The translations under genes were made by a program, and so were the position numbers. Shown here in pieces: positions 1-6,448 of a DNA stretch of 32,508 nt (position 1 is its first letter; each line of letters starts with the position of its first letter). The notes under the pieces were generated by a model. The model was not told where the DNA came from, did not search any database, and was given only the letters and a program-made list of their open reading frames with translations. Source of the DNA: Acidobacteriota bacterium (lineage in GTDB: Bacteria; Acidobacteriota; JAAYUB01); assembly GCA_012517875.1 (NCBI GenBank), contig JAAYUB010000037.1, positions 1 through 32,508 on the forward strand, written 5' to 3'.

Positions 1-809
1 ACCCGCTGATCAATGTCCGCCACGAGGTGGTGGACGCCGTGATCGGATGGCTCACCGCCAACGGCCTGCCGCGGGAGCGGATCATCATCTGGGACCGCTT
101 CGACCTCATGTTGGCGGAGGCCCGGTACACCCCCGAACGCTTCCCCGGTGTCGGCATCGTGGGCCTGCAGACCATGGATGAGGAAGGCACCAAGTGGCGT
201 GACGCGGCGGGTCACCACGTCAGCGAGGCCAATTTCGATCCCAAGGCGTTTTACTTCGCCAAGGGGATCGAGGGGAAGGCGGTGCGCGGCTACAAGGACG
301 ACGAGTTCTATCTCAACCAGCACGTCTTCGCCGGCGAGTACAGCTATTTCGGTCGCCTGCTCACCGAGAAGCTCACCAAGATCATCAACATCGCCGTGTT
401 CAAGAACACCGGCAACGGCGTCTCAATGGTCACCAAGAACATCGGCTACGGCGCCGTCTGCAACACCGGCCGTCTGCATGCGCCGCTGTTCTTCCGCGTG
501 AACACCGAGGTGTGCGCCGCGCCGTGGGTACGGGACAAGATGGTGCTCTCCATCATCGACGGCATCCGCGGCCAGTACGACGACGGGCCCATGATGAACG
601 CCAAGTTCGTCTATCCGTGGCACTCGCTCTACTTTGCCACCGACCCCTTCGCCCTGGACATGATCGGTCACCGGCACATGGTGGAGAAGCGCAAGGCGGC
701 CGGCGTGGCGGTCAACGAGCATCCCCGGTACACCGAGTATCTGCACTACGGCGAAAAGCTGGGCCTGGGCGTGGCCGATCCGGCCAGGATCCAGTACGTG
801 AAGCTCTGA
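1..809 (+). CDS. DUF362 domain protein, N-terminus cut by window edge
   Basis: The reading frame is open to the left edge (from base 3, beginning PLINVRHEVVDAV), so the true start lies outside the window and the GTG at 27 is probably internal. The pattern fits the DUF362 family: an early segment WLTANGLPRERIIIWDR, a middle segment IINIAVFKNTGNGVSMVTKNIGYG where a conserved Lys precedes a Gly-rich turn, and a late segment with YDDGPMMNAKFVYPWHSLYFATDPFALDMIG. DUF362 proteins are often found with iron-sulfur or redox enzymes, but their reaction is not established. No CxxC ferredoxin motif is visible in this part. It is the first gene of a plus-strand run with the exported proteins at 841 and 1802. 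I am confident of the family and do not assign a function. Confidence 0.8.
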   Translation, partial: PLINVRHEVVDAVIGWLTANGLPRERIIIWDRFDLMLAEARYTPERFPGVGIVGLQTMDEEGTKWRDAAGHHVSEANFDPKAFYFAKGIEGKAVRGYKDDEFYLNQHVFAGEYSYFGRLLTEKLTKIINIAVFKNTGNGVSMVTKNIGYGAVCNTGRLHAPLFFRVNTEVCAAPWVRDKMVLSIIDGIRGQYDDGPMMNAKFVYPWHSLYFATDPFALDMIGHRHMVEKRKAAGVAVNEHPRYTEYLHYGEKLGLGVADPARIQYVKL

Positions 810-840
810 GCCGCGGCGATTCCCGCGGGAGGTGGAACCC

Positions 841-1752
841 ATGCGCACCCGCCCCGGGCGAACGGCCGGCCTCAGCCGGTCCGCCGGCGCCCTGATCGTG
901 ACCCTCTGGCTGGCGGCGGCGATCGCCGGCGCCGCCGGCGATCCCGGACTGATCCCCCCGGACGGCGCGGCGCCGGGCTGGACCCGCGCCGGGACCCAGA
1001 AGGTGTACGGTCCCGGCGAGTTGTACAACTACATCGACGGCGGCGCCGAGCTGTTTCTGGAGTTCGGGTTCGAGGCCTTGACCCTGCAGCATTTCCACAA
1101 GGGTGGGGCGGAGCTGGCCGTGGAGGTGTACCGGATGTCCGACCCGGCCGCGGGCGTCGGGATCTACTTGGCCAAGTGCGGACGGGAGCAGCGCGATCCC
1201 GGCATCCCGGCCCGGCACACCGTGGACACTTATCAGCTCATGCTCCAACGGAACCGCTACCTCGTGATTGTCAATAACCTGACCGGCGGCAGCGACCTGC
1301 GGCCGGTGCTGGCCGCGTTCGGACAGGCGATCGCCCGGCTGCTCCCCAGGGACGCCGCAGTGCCCCTGCTGAAGGCGCTGCCGGCCGAGGGGCAGCTTCC
1401 CGACACGCTGCGCCTGGTGCGGGGCCCGTACGGCATGAGCCCCATCTTCACCTTCGGCGACGGCAACATCCTGAGCCTGGGCCGGACGGCCACCGCCGCG
1501 GAGGCGCGGTACGACGACGGCGCCGGCGGCGACTTCACCCGGATGCGCATCGACTATCCGTCGGAAGCGGCCGCGCGGGAGTCATTCCGCAAGCTGGTCG
1601 CCCAGCTCGACCCGTACCTGAAGGTGCTGAAGGGGTCGGGCACGGCGCTGGTGTTCGCCGACTACTCGGGTAAGTTCGGCGTCGTGTCACGTCAGGGCGC
1701 CCGCTTCGACATCCGGGTGCGGTTGAAGCAGGCCCCGGCGCTGCCGCGGTGA
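841..1752 (+). CDS. Exported DUF6599-type protein
   Basis: A 303-residue protein with an N-terminal signal peptide: basic MRTRPGRTAG, then a hydrophobic stretch ALIVTLWLAAAIAGAAG. The mature part starts with GLIPPDGAAPGWTR and contains YGPGELYNYIDGGAELFLEFGF and VYRMSDPAAGVGIYLAK, which I recognise as the DUF6599 pattern of secreted proteins. The family function is unknown. I chose the ATG at 841 because GGGAGG (827-832) lies about eight bases before it. The in-frame GTG at 832 overlaps that ribosome site. The gene follows the DUF362 gene by 31 bases and precedes the exported protein at 1802 by 49, so an operon is likely. Two DUF6599-like halves may be present, with a second GPYGMSPIFTFGDGNIL block from about residue 200. 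Confidence 0.75.
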   Translation: MRTRPGRTAGLSRSAGALIVTLWLAAAIAGAAGDPGLIPPDGAAPGWTRAGTQKVYGPGELYNYIDGGAELFLEFGFEALTLQHFHKGGAELAVEVYRMSDPAAGVGIYLAKCGREQRDPGIPARHTVDTYQLMLQRNRYLVIVNNLTGGSDLRPVLAAFGQAIARLLPRDAAVPLLKALPAEGQLPDTLRLVRGPYGMSPIFTFGDGNILSLGRTATAAEARYDDGAGGDFTRMRIDYPSEAAARESFRKLVAQLDPYLKVLKGSGTALVFADYSGKFGVVSRQGARFDIRVRLKQAPALPR

Positions 1753-1801
1753 CGGGCCATACCGGACCGTCGCGGCTGTAGCCGGGTACAGGAGGTCCGC
1801 A

Positions 1802-2290
1802 ATGAACAGATCCCGTGTCCGGGAGGCGGCGCTGGCCGCGCTGGTGCTGATTGTGTCGGTCGGTGCGGCCGGCCAGAGTGTGGCCGACGTGGCCCGTAAA
1901 AGCAAGGCTTCGAAGGATAAGAAGGCGACGGTGGTCATCACCAACGACCACCTCAAGTCGGTCAAGAAGGAACCCGCGGCCGCACCCGTCTACGACGGCA
2001 CCACCATGACGCCCGCCGCCGCTGAACCGGAGCGGACGGCCAACGAGGAATTCTACTACAAGAAGTTCAAGGGGTACCTGGCCCAGATCGACGAGATGGA
2101 AACCCGCATCCTGGAGTGGAACAAACAGGGCCTCCTCGCATCCAACTCTTACATGCAGCGCCTGCAGGATGCTAAAGACGATTTCGTGCACTTCAAGGAA
2201 CTGGCCCGCAAGGCCGGCATCCCGCCGGGGGTGCTGCGGACCGCCGAGAAGGACTTCGCGCGGGAGAAAGCCGAGCGATCGTCCAAGTAG
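1802..2290 (+). CDS. Small exported protein, acidobacterial-type motif
   Basis: A 162-residue protein with a signal peptide (MNRSRVREAALAALVLIVSV, likely cleavage after GAAG). The mature N-terminus QSVADVARKSKASKDKKATVVITNDHL resembles a 'SLADVAREERARR...TNDDL' segment that I know from many acidobacterial secreted proteins of unknown role. The rest is charged and probably helical, with a Lys/Glu-rich coiled stretch around residues 80-150 (YKKFKGYLAQIDEMETRILEW) and a basic C-terminus. The ribosome site AGGAGGT (1789-1795) is well placed before ATG 1802. It is the last gene of the run starting with the DUF362 gene. No function is assigned. Confidence 0.7.
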   Translation: MNRSRVREAALAALVLIVSVGAAGQSVADVARKSKASKDKKATVVITNDHLKSVKKEPAAAPVYDGTTMTPAAAEPERTANEEFYYKKFKGYLAQIDEMETRILEWNKQGLLASNSYMQRLQDAKDDFVHFKELARKAGIPPGVLRTAEKDFAREKAERSSK

Positions 2291-2345
2291 CGTCATCTTT
2301 TCTCGCGGGCCGGGCATCTTAACTGCGGCCGCCTCGTCCGGATCC

Positions 2346-2373
2346 TTGACAAACCGGCTGCGGCGGTTAGAAT
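2346..2373 (+). promoter_or_regulatory. Sigma-70-type promoter for the tandem-repeat secreted protein
   Basis: TTGACA (2346-2351), a 16-base spacer and TAGAAT (2368-2373) form a near-consensus housekeeping promoter. Transcription would start near 2380, about 50 bases before the ATG at 2429. This argues against the earlier in-frame ATG at 2372, which lies inside the -10 box. Confidence 0.6.
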
Positions 2374-2428
2374 GAGCGGGCGGAGGAGGCCCCGTCCCCC
2401 TGTTCGAAACCAAGTCCCTGGAGGCATC

Positions 2429-3148
2429 ATGAATATGCGCGTTCGTCTGCTGATCAGTCTGGCCGCCGTGCTGATGCTGGCGGCGTGGGCGGCGCCCACC
2501 GATCCGTCGGATGTCAAGTCCGACGTGCCTGCCCTGTTCGCGTTTCACGACGTGATCTACCCGCTGTGGCACACCGCCTGGCCCAACAAGGATCTGGCCC
2601 TGATGAAGGAGTTGTCGCCCCAGATCCGGGCGCACCTGGCCGAGCTGGAGAAAGCCAAGCTGCCCGGCATTCTGCGCGACAAGCAGGTTAAGTGGGACGC
2701 CGGCGTCCAGGCCATGGCCGCCGCGGTTGCCAAGTACGAGCAAGCCGTTGCCGGCGGAGAGCTCCAGCCCTGCCTGGATGCCGCCGAGGAGCTGCACGCC
2801 CGCTACGAGGGGCTGGTGCGAATGGTCCGGCCGGTGATGAAGGAGCTGGATGCCTACCACCAGGTGCTGTACCAGGTGTACCACTACCAGTGGCCGGCCA
2901 AGGACCTGGCGGCGCTGCGCGCCTCGGGCACCGAACTTGCCAAGGCATGCGAGGTGCTCCAGACCGCGGTCGTCCCCAAACGGTTTGAGGCCAAGACCGA
3001 GGCGCTGAAGGAGGCGTTTGCGGCGCTCGGCGCCGCCACCGCCGAGTTGAACCGGGCGCTGGCCGGCGAGGACTGGAAGGTCATCGACACCGCCCTGGAG
3101 ACCACGCACACCCGGTACCAGGACGTGGAGAAGGTGTTCGAAAACTAA
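2429..3148 (+). CDS. Exported helical protein built from an exact 104-residue tandem duplication
   Basis: A 239-residue protein with a signal peptide (residues 1-22, RVRLLISLAAVLMLAAWAA). The mature part is two copies of one all-helical unit aligned without a gap at a period of 104 residues. His40/His144, His48/His152 and His123/His227 coincide, as do Trp51-Pro52/Trp155-Pro156 and Lys54-Asp55/Lys158-Asp159. The unit signature is FH-x3-Y-x3-H-x2-WPxKDLA early and H-x-R-Y at the end. The conserved His set on predicted helices suggests a metal- or haem-binding four-helix bundle, but no CxxCH is present, so this is inference. ATG 2429 follows GGAGG (2420-2424) closely, and the ATG at 2435 is an equally possible start with better spacing. 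The gene has its own promoter and terminator and is probably monocistronic. Confidence 0.75.
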   Translation: MNMRVRLLISLAAVLMLAAWAAPTDPSDVKSDVPALFAFHDVIYPLWHTAWPNKDLALMKELSPQIRAHLAELEKAKLPGILRDKQVKWDAGVQAMAAAVAKYEQAVAGGELQPCLDAAEELHARYEGLVRMVRPVMKELDAYHQVLYQVYHYQWPAKDLAALRASGTELAKACEVLQTAVVPKRFEAKTEALKEAFAALGAATAELNRALAGEDWKVIDTALETTHTRYQDVEKVFEN

Positions 3149-3180
3149 CCGCCCGTCCGCACCGGATCAGAACCGATCAG

Positions 3181-3207
3181 AGTCCCGCCGATCCGGCGGG
3201 ACTTTTT
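3181..3207 (+). terminator. Rho-independent terminator
   Basis: A perfect 10-bp stem (AGTCCCGCCG / CGGCGGGACT) with a 3-base loop ATC is followed by a run of five T. It lies 33 bases after the stop of the tandem-repeat protein gene and ends that transcription unit. Confidence 0.9.
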
Positions 3208-3276
3208 CATTTATGGAATGGCTCTGTGCCGGCCTGCCGCCCCGCCCGGCCGTGGTTGTCGACCTGTAGCCGGGGG

Positions 3277-3306
3277 TTGAAAATCGGGGTGGGCAGGATT
3301 TACAAT
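3277..3306 (+). promoter_or_regulatory. Putative promoter of the PDZ protein gene
   Basis: TTGAAA (3277-3282), an 18-base spacer and TACAAT (3301-3306) lie in the gap after the terminator. The transcript would have a leader of about 58 bases before the ATG at 3371. Confidence 0.45.
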
Positions 3307-3370
3307 TCGGTTATCTACAGTTCCGGACCTGCTCATTTGAGAATCGACGGCGGTTGCAACAGGAGGCGCC

Positions 3371-4327
3371 ATGAACGCAACAGGGGTTGTTCGAAGCGGG
3401 AGTCGGAACCGACTTCGCCGGCGGAGCGGCACGATGCTGCTCCTCGGACTGATCGCCGGGTGCTGTCTCGCCGGTCTCGTGGTGGACGCTTCGCCGGCGC
3501 TGGCCCAGCAGGAGCTCACCATCATCCAGGGCAAAAAAAAGGTCTGGCCGGCGCCGAGCGACCAGCAGTGGTTTTGGCACGAGCCGAATGCCCAGTTGCC
3601 GCCGGACCAGGTCGTGGCCCTCTTCAAGCGTTCCCATCCGGCCTGCCTGACTCCCGAAAATTACAACGCGGTGCTGCTGGCCAACACCGTCGAGGTGAAG
3701 CTTGACCGCAAGAAGCCCAAGAAGGACGAACTCCGTTTCCACACGATTTGGTACCAGAAAAACGGCGACGGGGAGGGGAAGACCACTTACAAGCTCAAGC
3801 TGGAACCCATCACCCGACTGGAACTGTGGTACGTCCCGGACGTCGATGAAATGCTGCCGCGAAACCGCACGCTCCACTGGTGCGTCAAGGTGTACGCCGG
3901 CTCGGTCTATGTGTTCTGCTTCGATGCCGAAAGCGCGGCGCGGGACTTCATGGACGCCATGGCTTCCGTTCTGGCGGCCACCGGCCGGAAGCTGACGATA
4001 CCCAGCTACGGGTTGTACGTGACCAACCTCACGGCGGAACAGGCGGAGGATCTCGGGCAGACCAGAGTGGAGTACATCCTGGTAACGAGCGTGGCCATCG
4101 ACGGGCCAGCCGACAAGGCCGGGATCCGGGCGCTGGATATCATCCAGCAGATCAACGGGATCCCCATGCGCAACATGTCACAATTCGAGGCGCTCAACAA
4201 CCCCCCCGGTTCGAAATTTCCCGTGGTCCTTCTGCGGCGCGCCGAAATACCCGGCCAGGACCCGAAGCAGTACACCTGGGAACAGAAAACGCTGGAGCTC
4301 GTCGCCCACACAGCTGGAGGCGAGTAA
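3371..4327 (+). CDS. Exported protein with C-terminal PDZ domain
   Basis: A 318-residue protein. The basic N-terminus (RSGSRNRLRRRSG) precedes a hydrophobic segment MLLLGLIAGCCLAGLVV and an ASPALA-QQ cleavage site, so it is probably exported. Residues 50-200 form an unidentified domain (PSDQQWFWHEPN, FKRSHPACLTPENYNAV, VKVYAGSVYVFCFDAESAARDF). Residues about 210-315 look like a PDZ domain: YGLYVTNLT as the carboxylate-binding loop, then GPADKAGIRALDIIQQINGIPMRN. There is no protease catalytic motif, so it may be an adaptor or a substrate-binding periplasmic protein. The ribosome site AGGAGG (3361-3366) precedes ATG 3371. Upstream is a terminator, and the gene starts a new unit. Confidence 0.75.
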   Translation: MNATGVVRSGSRNRLRRRSGTMLLLGLIAGCCLAGLVVDASPALAQQELTIIQGKKKVWPAPSDQQWFWHEPNAQLPPDQVVALFKRSHPACLTPENYNAVLLANTVEVKLDRKKPKKDELRFHTIWYQKNGDGEGKTTYKLKLEPITRLELWYVPDVDEMLPRNRTLHWCVKVYAGSVYVFCFDAESAARDFMDAMASVLAATGRKLTIPSYGLYVTNLTAEQAEDLGQTRVEYILVTSVAIDGPADKAGIRALDIIQQINGIPMRNMSQFEALNNPPGSKFPVVLLRRAEIPGQDPKQYTWEQKTLELVAHTAGGE

Positions 4328-4411
4328 ACCCGCCGCAAGCACCGCGTCGCCAACCGACGGGTCTCGCCGGACGCGCCAGCGGTTGGCGCAGCGGAATGCC
4401 ATGCTTTCCTT

Positions 4412-4440
4412 TTAACACTCACGCGTCGTTGTGCTAAAGT
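4412..4440 (+). promoter_or_regulatory. Promoter with extended -10 for the small basic protein
   Basis: TTAACA (4412-4417), a 17-base spacer and TAAAGT (4435-4440), the latter preceded by TGC as an extended -10. The start would be near 4447, about 40 bases before the GTG at 4490. Confidence 0.5.
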
Positions 4441-4489
4441 GTGACCGAGCCATCGGTGGCTGTATCAAATGCGAAAGCCGGAGGTGCAG

Positions 4490-4648
4490 GTGGCACGCAA
4501 CAACTACAAGCATGAAAAACGCCAGAAGGATCTGGCCCGGCAGAAAAAACAGGAAGAGAAGCGCAAGCGCCGTCTCGAAAAGAAAAAACAGGACGACGGG
4601 GACCAACCGGAAACAGCACCTCAAGAAGGAGCGGGCGAACACGCATAA
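4490..4648 (+). CDS. 52-residue highly basic, coiled-coil small protein
   Basis: A short gene. The protein begins VARNNYKHEKRQKDLARQKK, continues with a Lys/Arg/Glu-only stretch to about residue 33, then an acidic/polar tail ending GAGEHA. It matches a pattern I know from small conserved hypothetical proteins of Deltaproteobacteria and relatives (NNYxxEKRQKELAKQKKKEEK). No function is established; RNA or ribosome binding is a guess from its charge. The GTG at 4490 follows GGAGGT (4480-4485). An in-frame ATG at 4469 would add seven residues but lacks a ribosome site. A promoter lies just upstream and the TonB-like pseudogene follows after 71 bases. Confidence 0.7.
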   Translation: MARNNYKHEKRQKDLARQKKQEEKRKRRLEKKKQDDGDQPETAPQEGAGEHA

Positions 4649-4719
4649 CCGACCGGTCAACACTCCCGAAGCGACCGCGTCCGGCCGGCGGGGGGTGTCC
4701 GGGGCAAGACGGAGGCATC

Positions 4720-5136
4720 GTGATCCGAAGCACACTGCCGCTCCTGGTGGCGGGGTTTTTGATCGGAAGTGCCATCGCGGCTGAACCGCCGGAGCGGAAA
4801 CACCACTGCACCGGGATGAATGAATAGCCGGACCGGATCATCCTGGAACCGGAGGACGTCCCGGACCCGGAGCTATTGGAGCGCTCGCCTTTGGAGCGCC
4901 CGTCCGGTTGCGAGGGGGAACTGAGCGCGGTCACGCCCGTCTACGAAATCCTTATCGATGAACAGGGCGAAGTGGAGTGCGCCGTCATGCTCAACCTGAA
5001 AGAGATGGACGATGTGCCGCCCTGCGTGCTCAAGGCCCTCACCCAGGCCGTTTCGCGCTACCGGTTTTCCAAGCCGAAGGATGACCAGGGGCGTCCGGCG
5101 GCCTGCTATTTTTACCTGACCATTGATAAGCTGTGA
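4720..5136 (+). pseudogene. Exported TonB-C-like protein gene interrupted by in-frame TAG
   Basis: GTG 4720 has a good ribosome site (ACGGAGG, 4709-4715) and begins a signal peptide (IRSTLPLLVAGFLIGSAIAA). After 35 codons a TAG (4825-4827) stops it in the context ...GMNE-stop-PDRIILEPED. The same frame then stays open to the TGA at 5134. The later part, with VYEILIDEQGEVECAVML, PPCVLKALTQAVSRYRF and a final YFYLTIDKL, has the shape of a TonB C-terminal domain, as in secreted energy-transducer-like proteins. Without the stop the product would be 138 residues. One base change from CAG, GAG or AAG would create the TAG. It could be a recent nonsense mutation, a sequencing error, or readthrough. 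The frame after the stop has not visibly decayed. Confidence 0.6.
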
Positions 5137-5149
5137 GACGGTAAATGGG

Positions 5150-5440
5150 AAGGCTGGGACCTGAAGACTGAAACCTGGGATCCGGAAGCCGGGACTTGGG
5201 CATGAGGGGAAATCCAGAACCCAGAACTTAGAACCCAGAACCAAGAATCCAGAACCAAGAATCCAGAACCGAGGGCCCGGGTCCGAAGTCCGGTGTCCGA
5301 TGTCCGAAATCCCGCATGGCGGGAACGAGCTTCGAGTCTCGAGCCTAGAATACGATCACGAATTACGATTACAATTACGAATTACGAGCACGAGCATGGA
5401 GTGAACAAGCCCCGAGCCTCGAGCCCCGAACCCCGAGTTG
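5150..5440 (+). repeat. Composite intergenic repeat, copy I
   Basis: This gap between the convergent TonB-like and FmdB genes has no gene. It holds ordered degenerate modules: A, repeats of CCAGAACC (5213-5270); B, repeats of TCCGA(A/T)GTCCG (5282-5312); a link containing GGCGGGAACGAGC (5318-5330); C, TCGAGTCTCGAGCC (5332-5345); and D, runs of ATTACGA and CACGAG (5350-5395). A second block of C-type repeats (5410-5437) runs up to the FmdB stop codon. Confidence 0.75.
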
Positions 5441-5442
5441 AA

Positions 5443-5679
5443 TCAATGCGGGCAGCAGCGGGAGCCGCAGGGGAGGTCGCGGCCGGCTGTGTCCATGCGG
5501 CCGCACTTCTCGGCGCAGGGCGGGCCGGCGTGGGTGAGCACGGCGGCTGCCGAAAAGATCTTCTCCGTGTCCGTCCCGCCACAGGACCGGCAGGCGACGG
5601 CGCCGCCGGCGTCCGGGGTCCTGACCAGCACTTCGGTGACCACCCCGCAGCGGTGACACTGGTATTCATAAATGGGCAC
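5443..5679 (-). CDS. FmdB-family zinc-ribbon protein with Cys-rich tail
   Basis: A 78-residue protein starting with the FmdB signature V(M)PIYEYQCHRCG. Cys8, Cys11, Cys30 and Cys33 form two CxxC knuckles of a zinc ribbon (CHRC ... CRSC), followed by KIFSAAAV as is usual in the family. The C-terminal part adds Cys55, Cys59, Cys71, Cys75 and Cys76 (CAEKC, CGSRCC); Cys-rich tails occur in some FmdB proteins. The family is named from a putative regulator near formamidase genes, and its role is otherwise unknown. The start is the GTG at 5679, preceded by CAGGAGG; an ORF extension upstream lacks the family match. It is divergent from the BLUF gene, and the repeat copy I lies just after its stop. 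Confidence 0.8.
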   Translation of the reverse strand: MPIYEYQCHRCGVVTEVLVRTPDAGGAVACRSCGGTDTEKIFSAAAVLTHAGPPCAEKCGRMDTAGRDLPCGSRCCPH

Positions 5680-5896
5680 GGCTGCCTCCTGGTGTTCGGA
5701 ATCGGGCCGGCCGGCGACGGCGGGGGTGCAGGGCAATGTCCGTCGCCCGGCGGACCGGAGGCGTATGATAGCGCGAACCGCCGTCCGATGCAACGCCCCG
5801 CTGGAACATCAATCCGCTTGCGACCGGCGCCCCGCGACCGCATCCAAGGCAGAAGCGGCGGGCGATCCCGCCAGCTCCGCCCGAGGAGGAGAGAGG

Positions 5897-6412
5897 ATGA
5901 AACGGATCAAATACATCAGCCGGTTCGCCGCCCCCATGACCGCCCGCGACATCGAGCGGATCGCCGCCCAGGCGGCTGGCAAAAACCGGAAGCTCGGCAT
6001 TACCGGGCTGCTCATGGCCACCGGCGGCGTCTTCTTTCAGGTCATCGAGGGGCCCGACGGCGCGGTGGACGAATTGTACTCTTGTATCCTGCGCGACAAC
6101 CGTCACCGGGACGTGCTCACCCTGCGCGTGGAGGAGGGCAATCTGACGCGGCTGTTCCCGGGCTGGGAGATGAAGAAGGTCGATCTCGACACTGCGACCG
6201 ATCTCCGCCTGGAGCCGCTGAAGGCCATCATCCAGGCGATCATGCGCCACGGGGAGATCGTCAGCGGACTGACCGCCGTCCTGGAGCGGGCGGCGTGGCA
6301 GGAGCTGACCCTCGAGCCGGCGCCGGACGTCAGCCCGGCGAAACTCCCGTCGCCGCGCCGGAAAGCGCCCGCGCGGAAGGGGACGCAAAAAAAGCCCGCC
6401 GCACGGAGTTAG
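5897..6412 (+). CDS. BLUF-domain blue-light receptor with basic tail
   Basis: A 171-residue protein whose first ~95 residues are a BLUF domain that binds FAD and senses blue light. The key residues are present: Tyr6 (KYISR), Asn30 (KNRKLGITGLL) and Gln48 (FFQVIEG), matching Tyr8, Asn31 and Gln50 of PixD-type proteins. LFPGWEM supplies the usual W/M near the flavin. Residues 100-140 are likely the capping helices. There is no GGDEF, EAL or cyclase output domain. The last ~25 residues are Lys/Arg/Pro-rich (PRRKAPARKGTQKKPAARS). ATG 5897 follows GAGGAGGAGAGG. The 3' end of the gene overlaps a terminator of the opposite strand, which may account for the AAAAAAA run encoding Lys-Lys. The partner is unknown. 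Confidence 0.9.
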   Translation: MKRIKYISRFAAPMTARDIERIAAQAAGKNRKLGITGLLMATGGVFFQVIEGPDGAVDELYSCILRDNRHRDVLTLRVEEGNLTRLFPGWEMKKVDLDTATDLRLEPLKAIIQAIMRHGEIVSGLTAVLERAAWQELTLEPAPDVSPAKLPSPRRKAPARKGTQKKPAARS

Positions 6413-6424
6413 CGCGCGGCGAGC
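6387..6424 (-). terminator. Rho-independent terminator of the C39 operon, inside the BLUF 3' end
   Basis: Read on the minus strand, GCTCGCCGC pairs with GCGGCGGGC (9 bp, one G-T pair) over a 13-base loop and is followed by seven T. It lies 25 bases beyond the stop of the minus-strand propeller gene, within the last codons of the BLUF gene. Confidence 0.75.
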
Positions 6425-6448
6425 GGCGGTCGTTTCGTCAAACGCGGA

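Noticed and set aside
5760-5770. TATGAT as a BLUF promoter -10
   Set aside because: No -35 or extended element accompanies it, and it is over 120 bases from the start.
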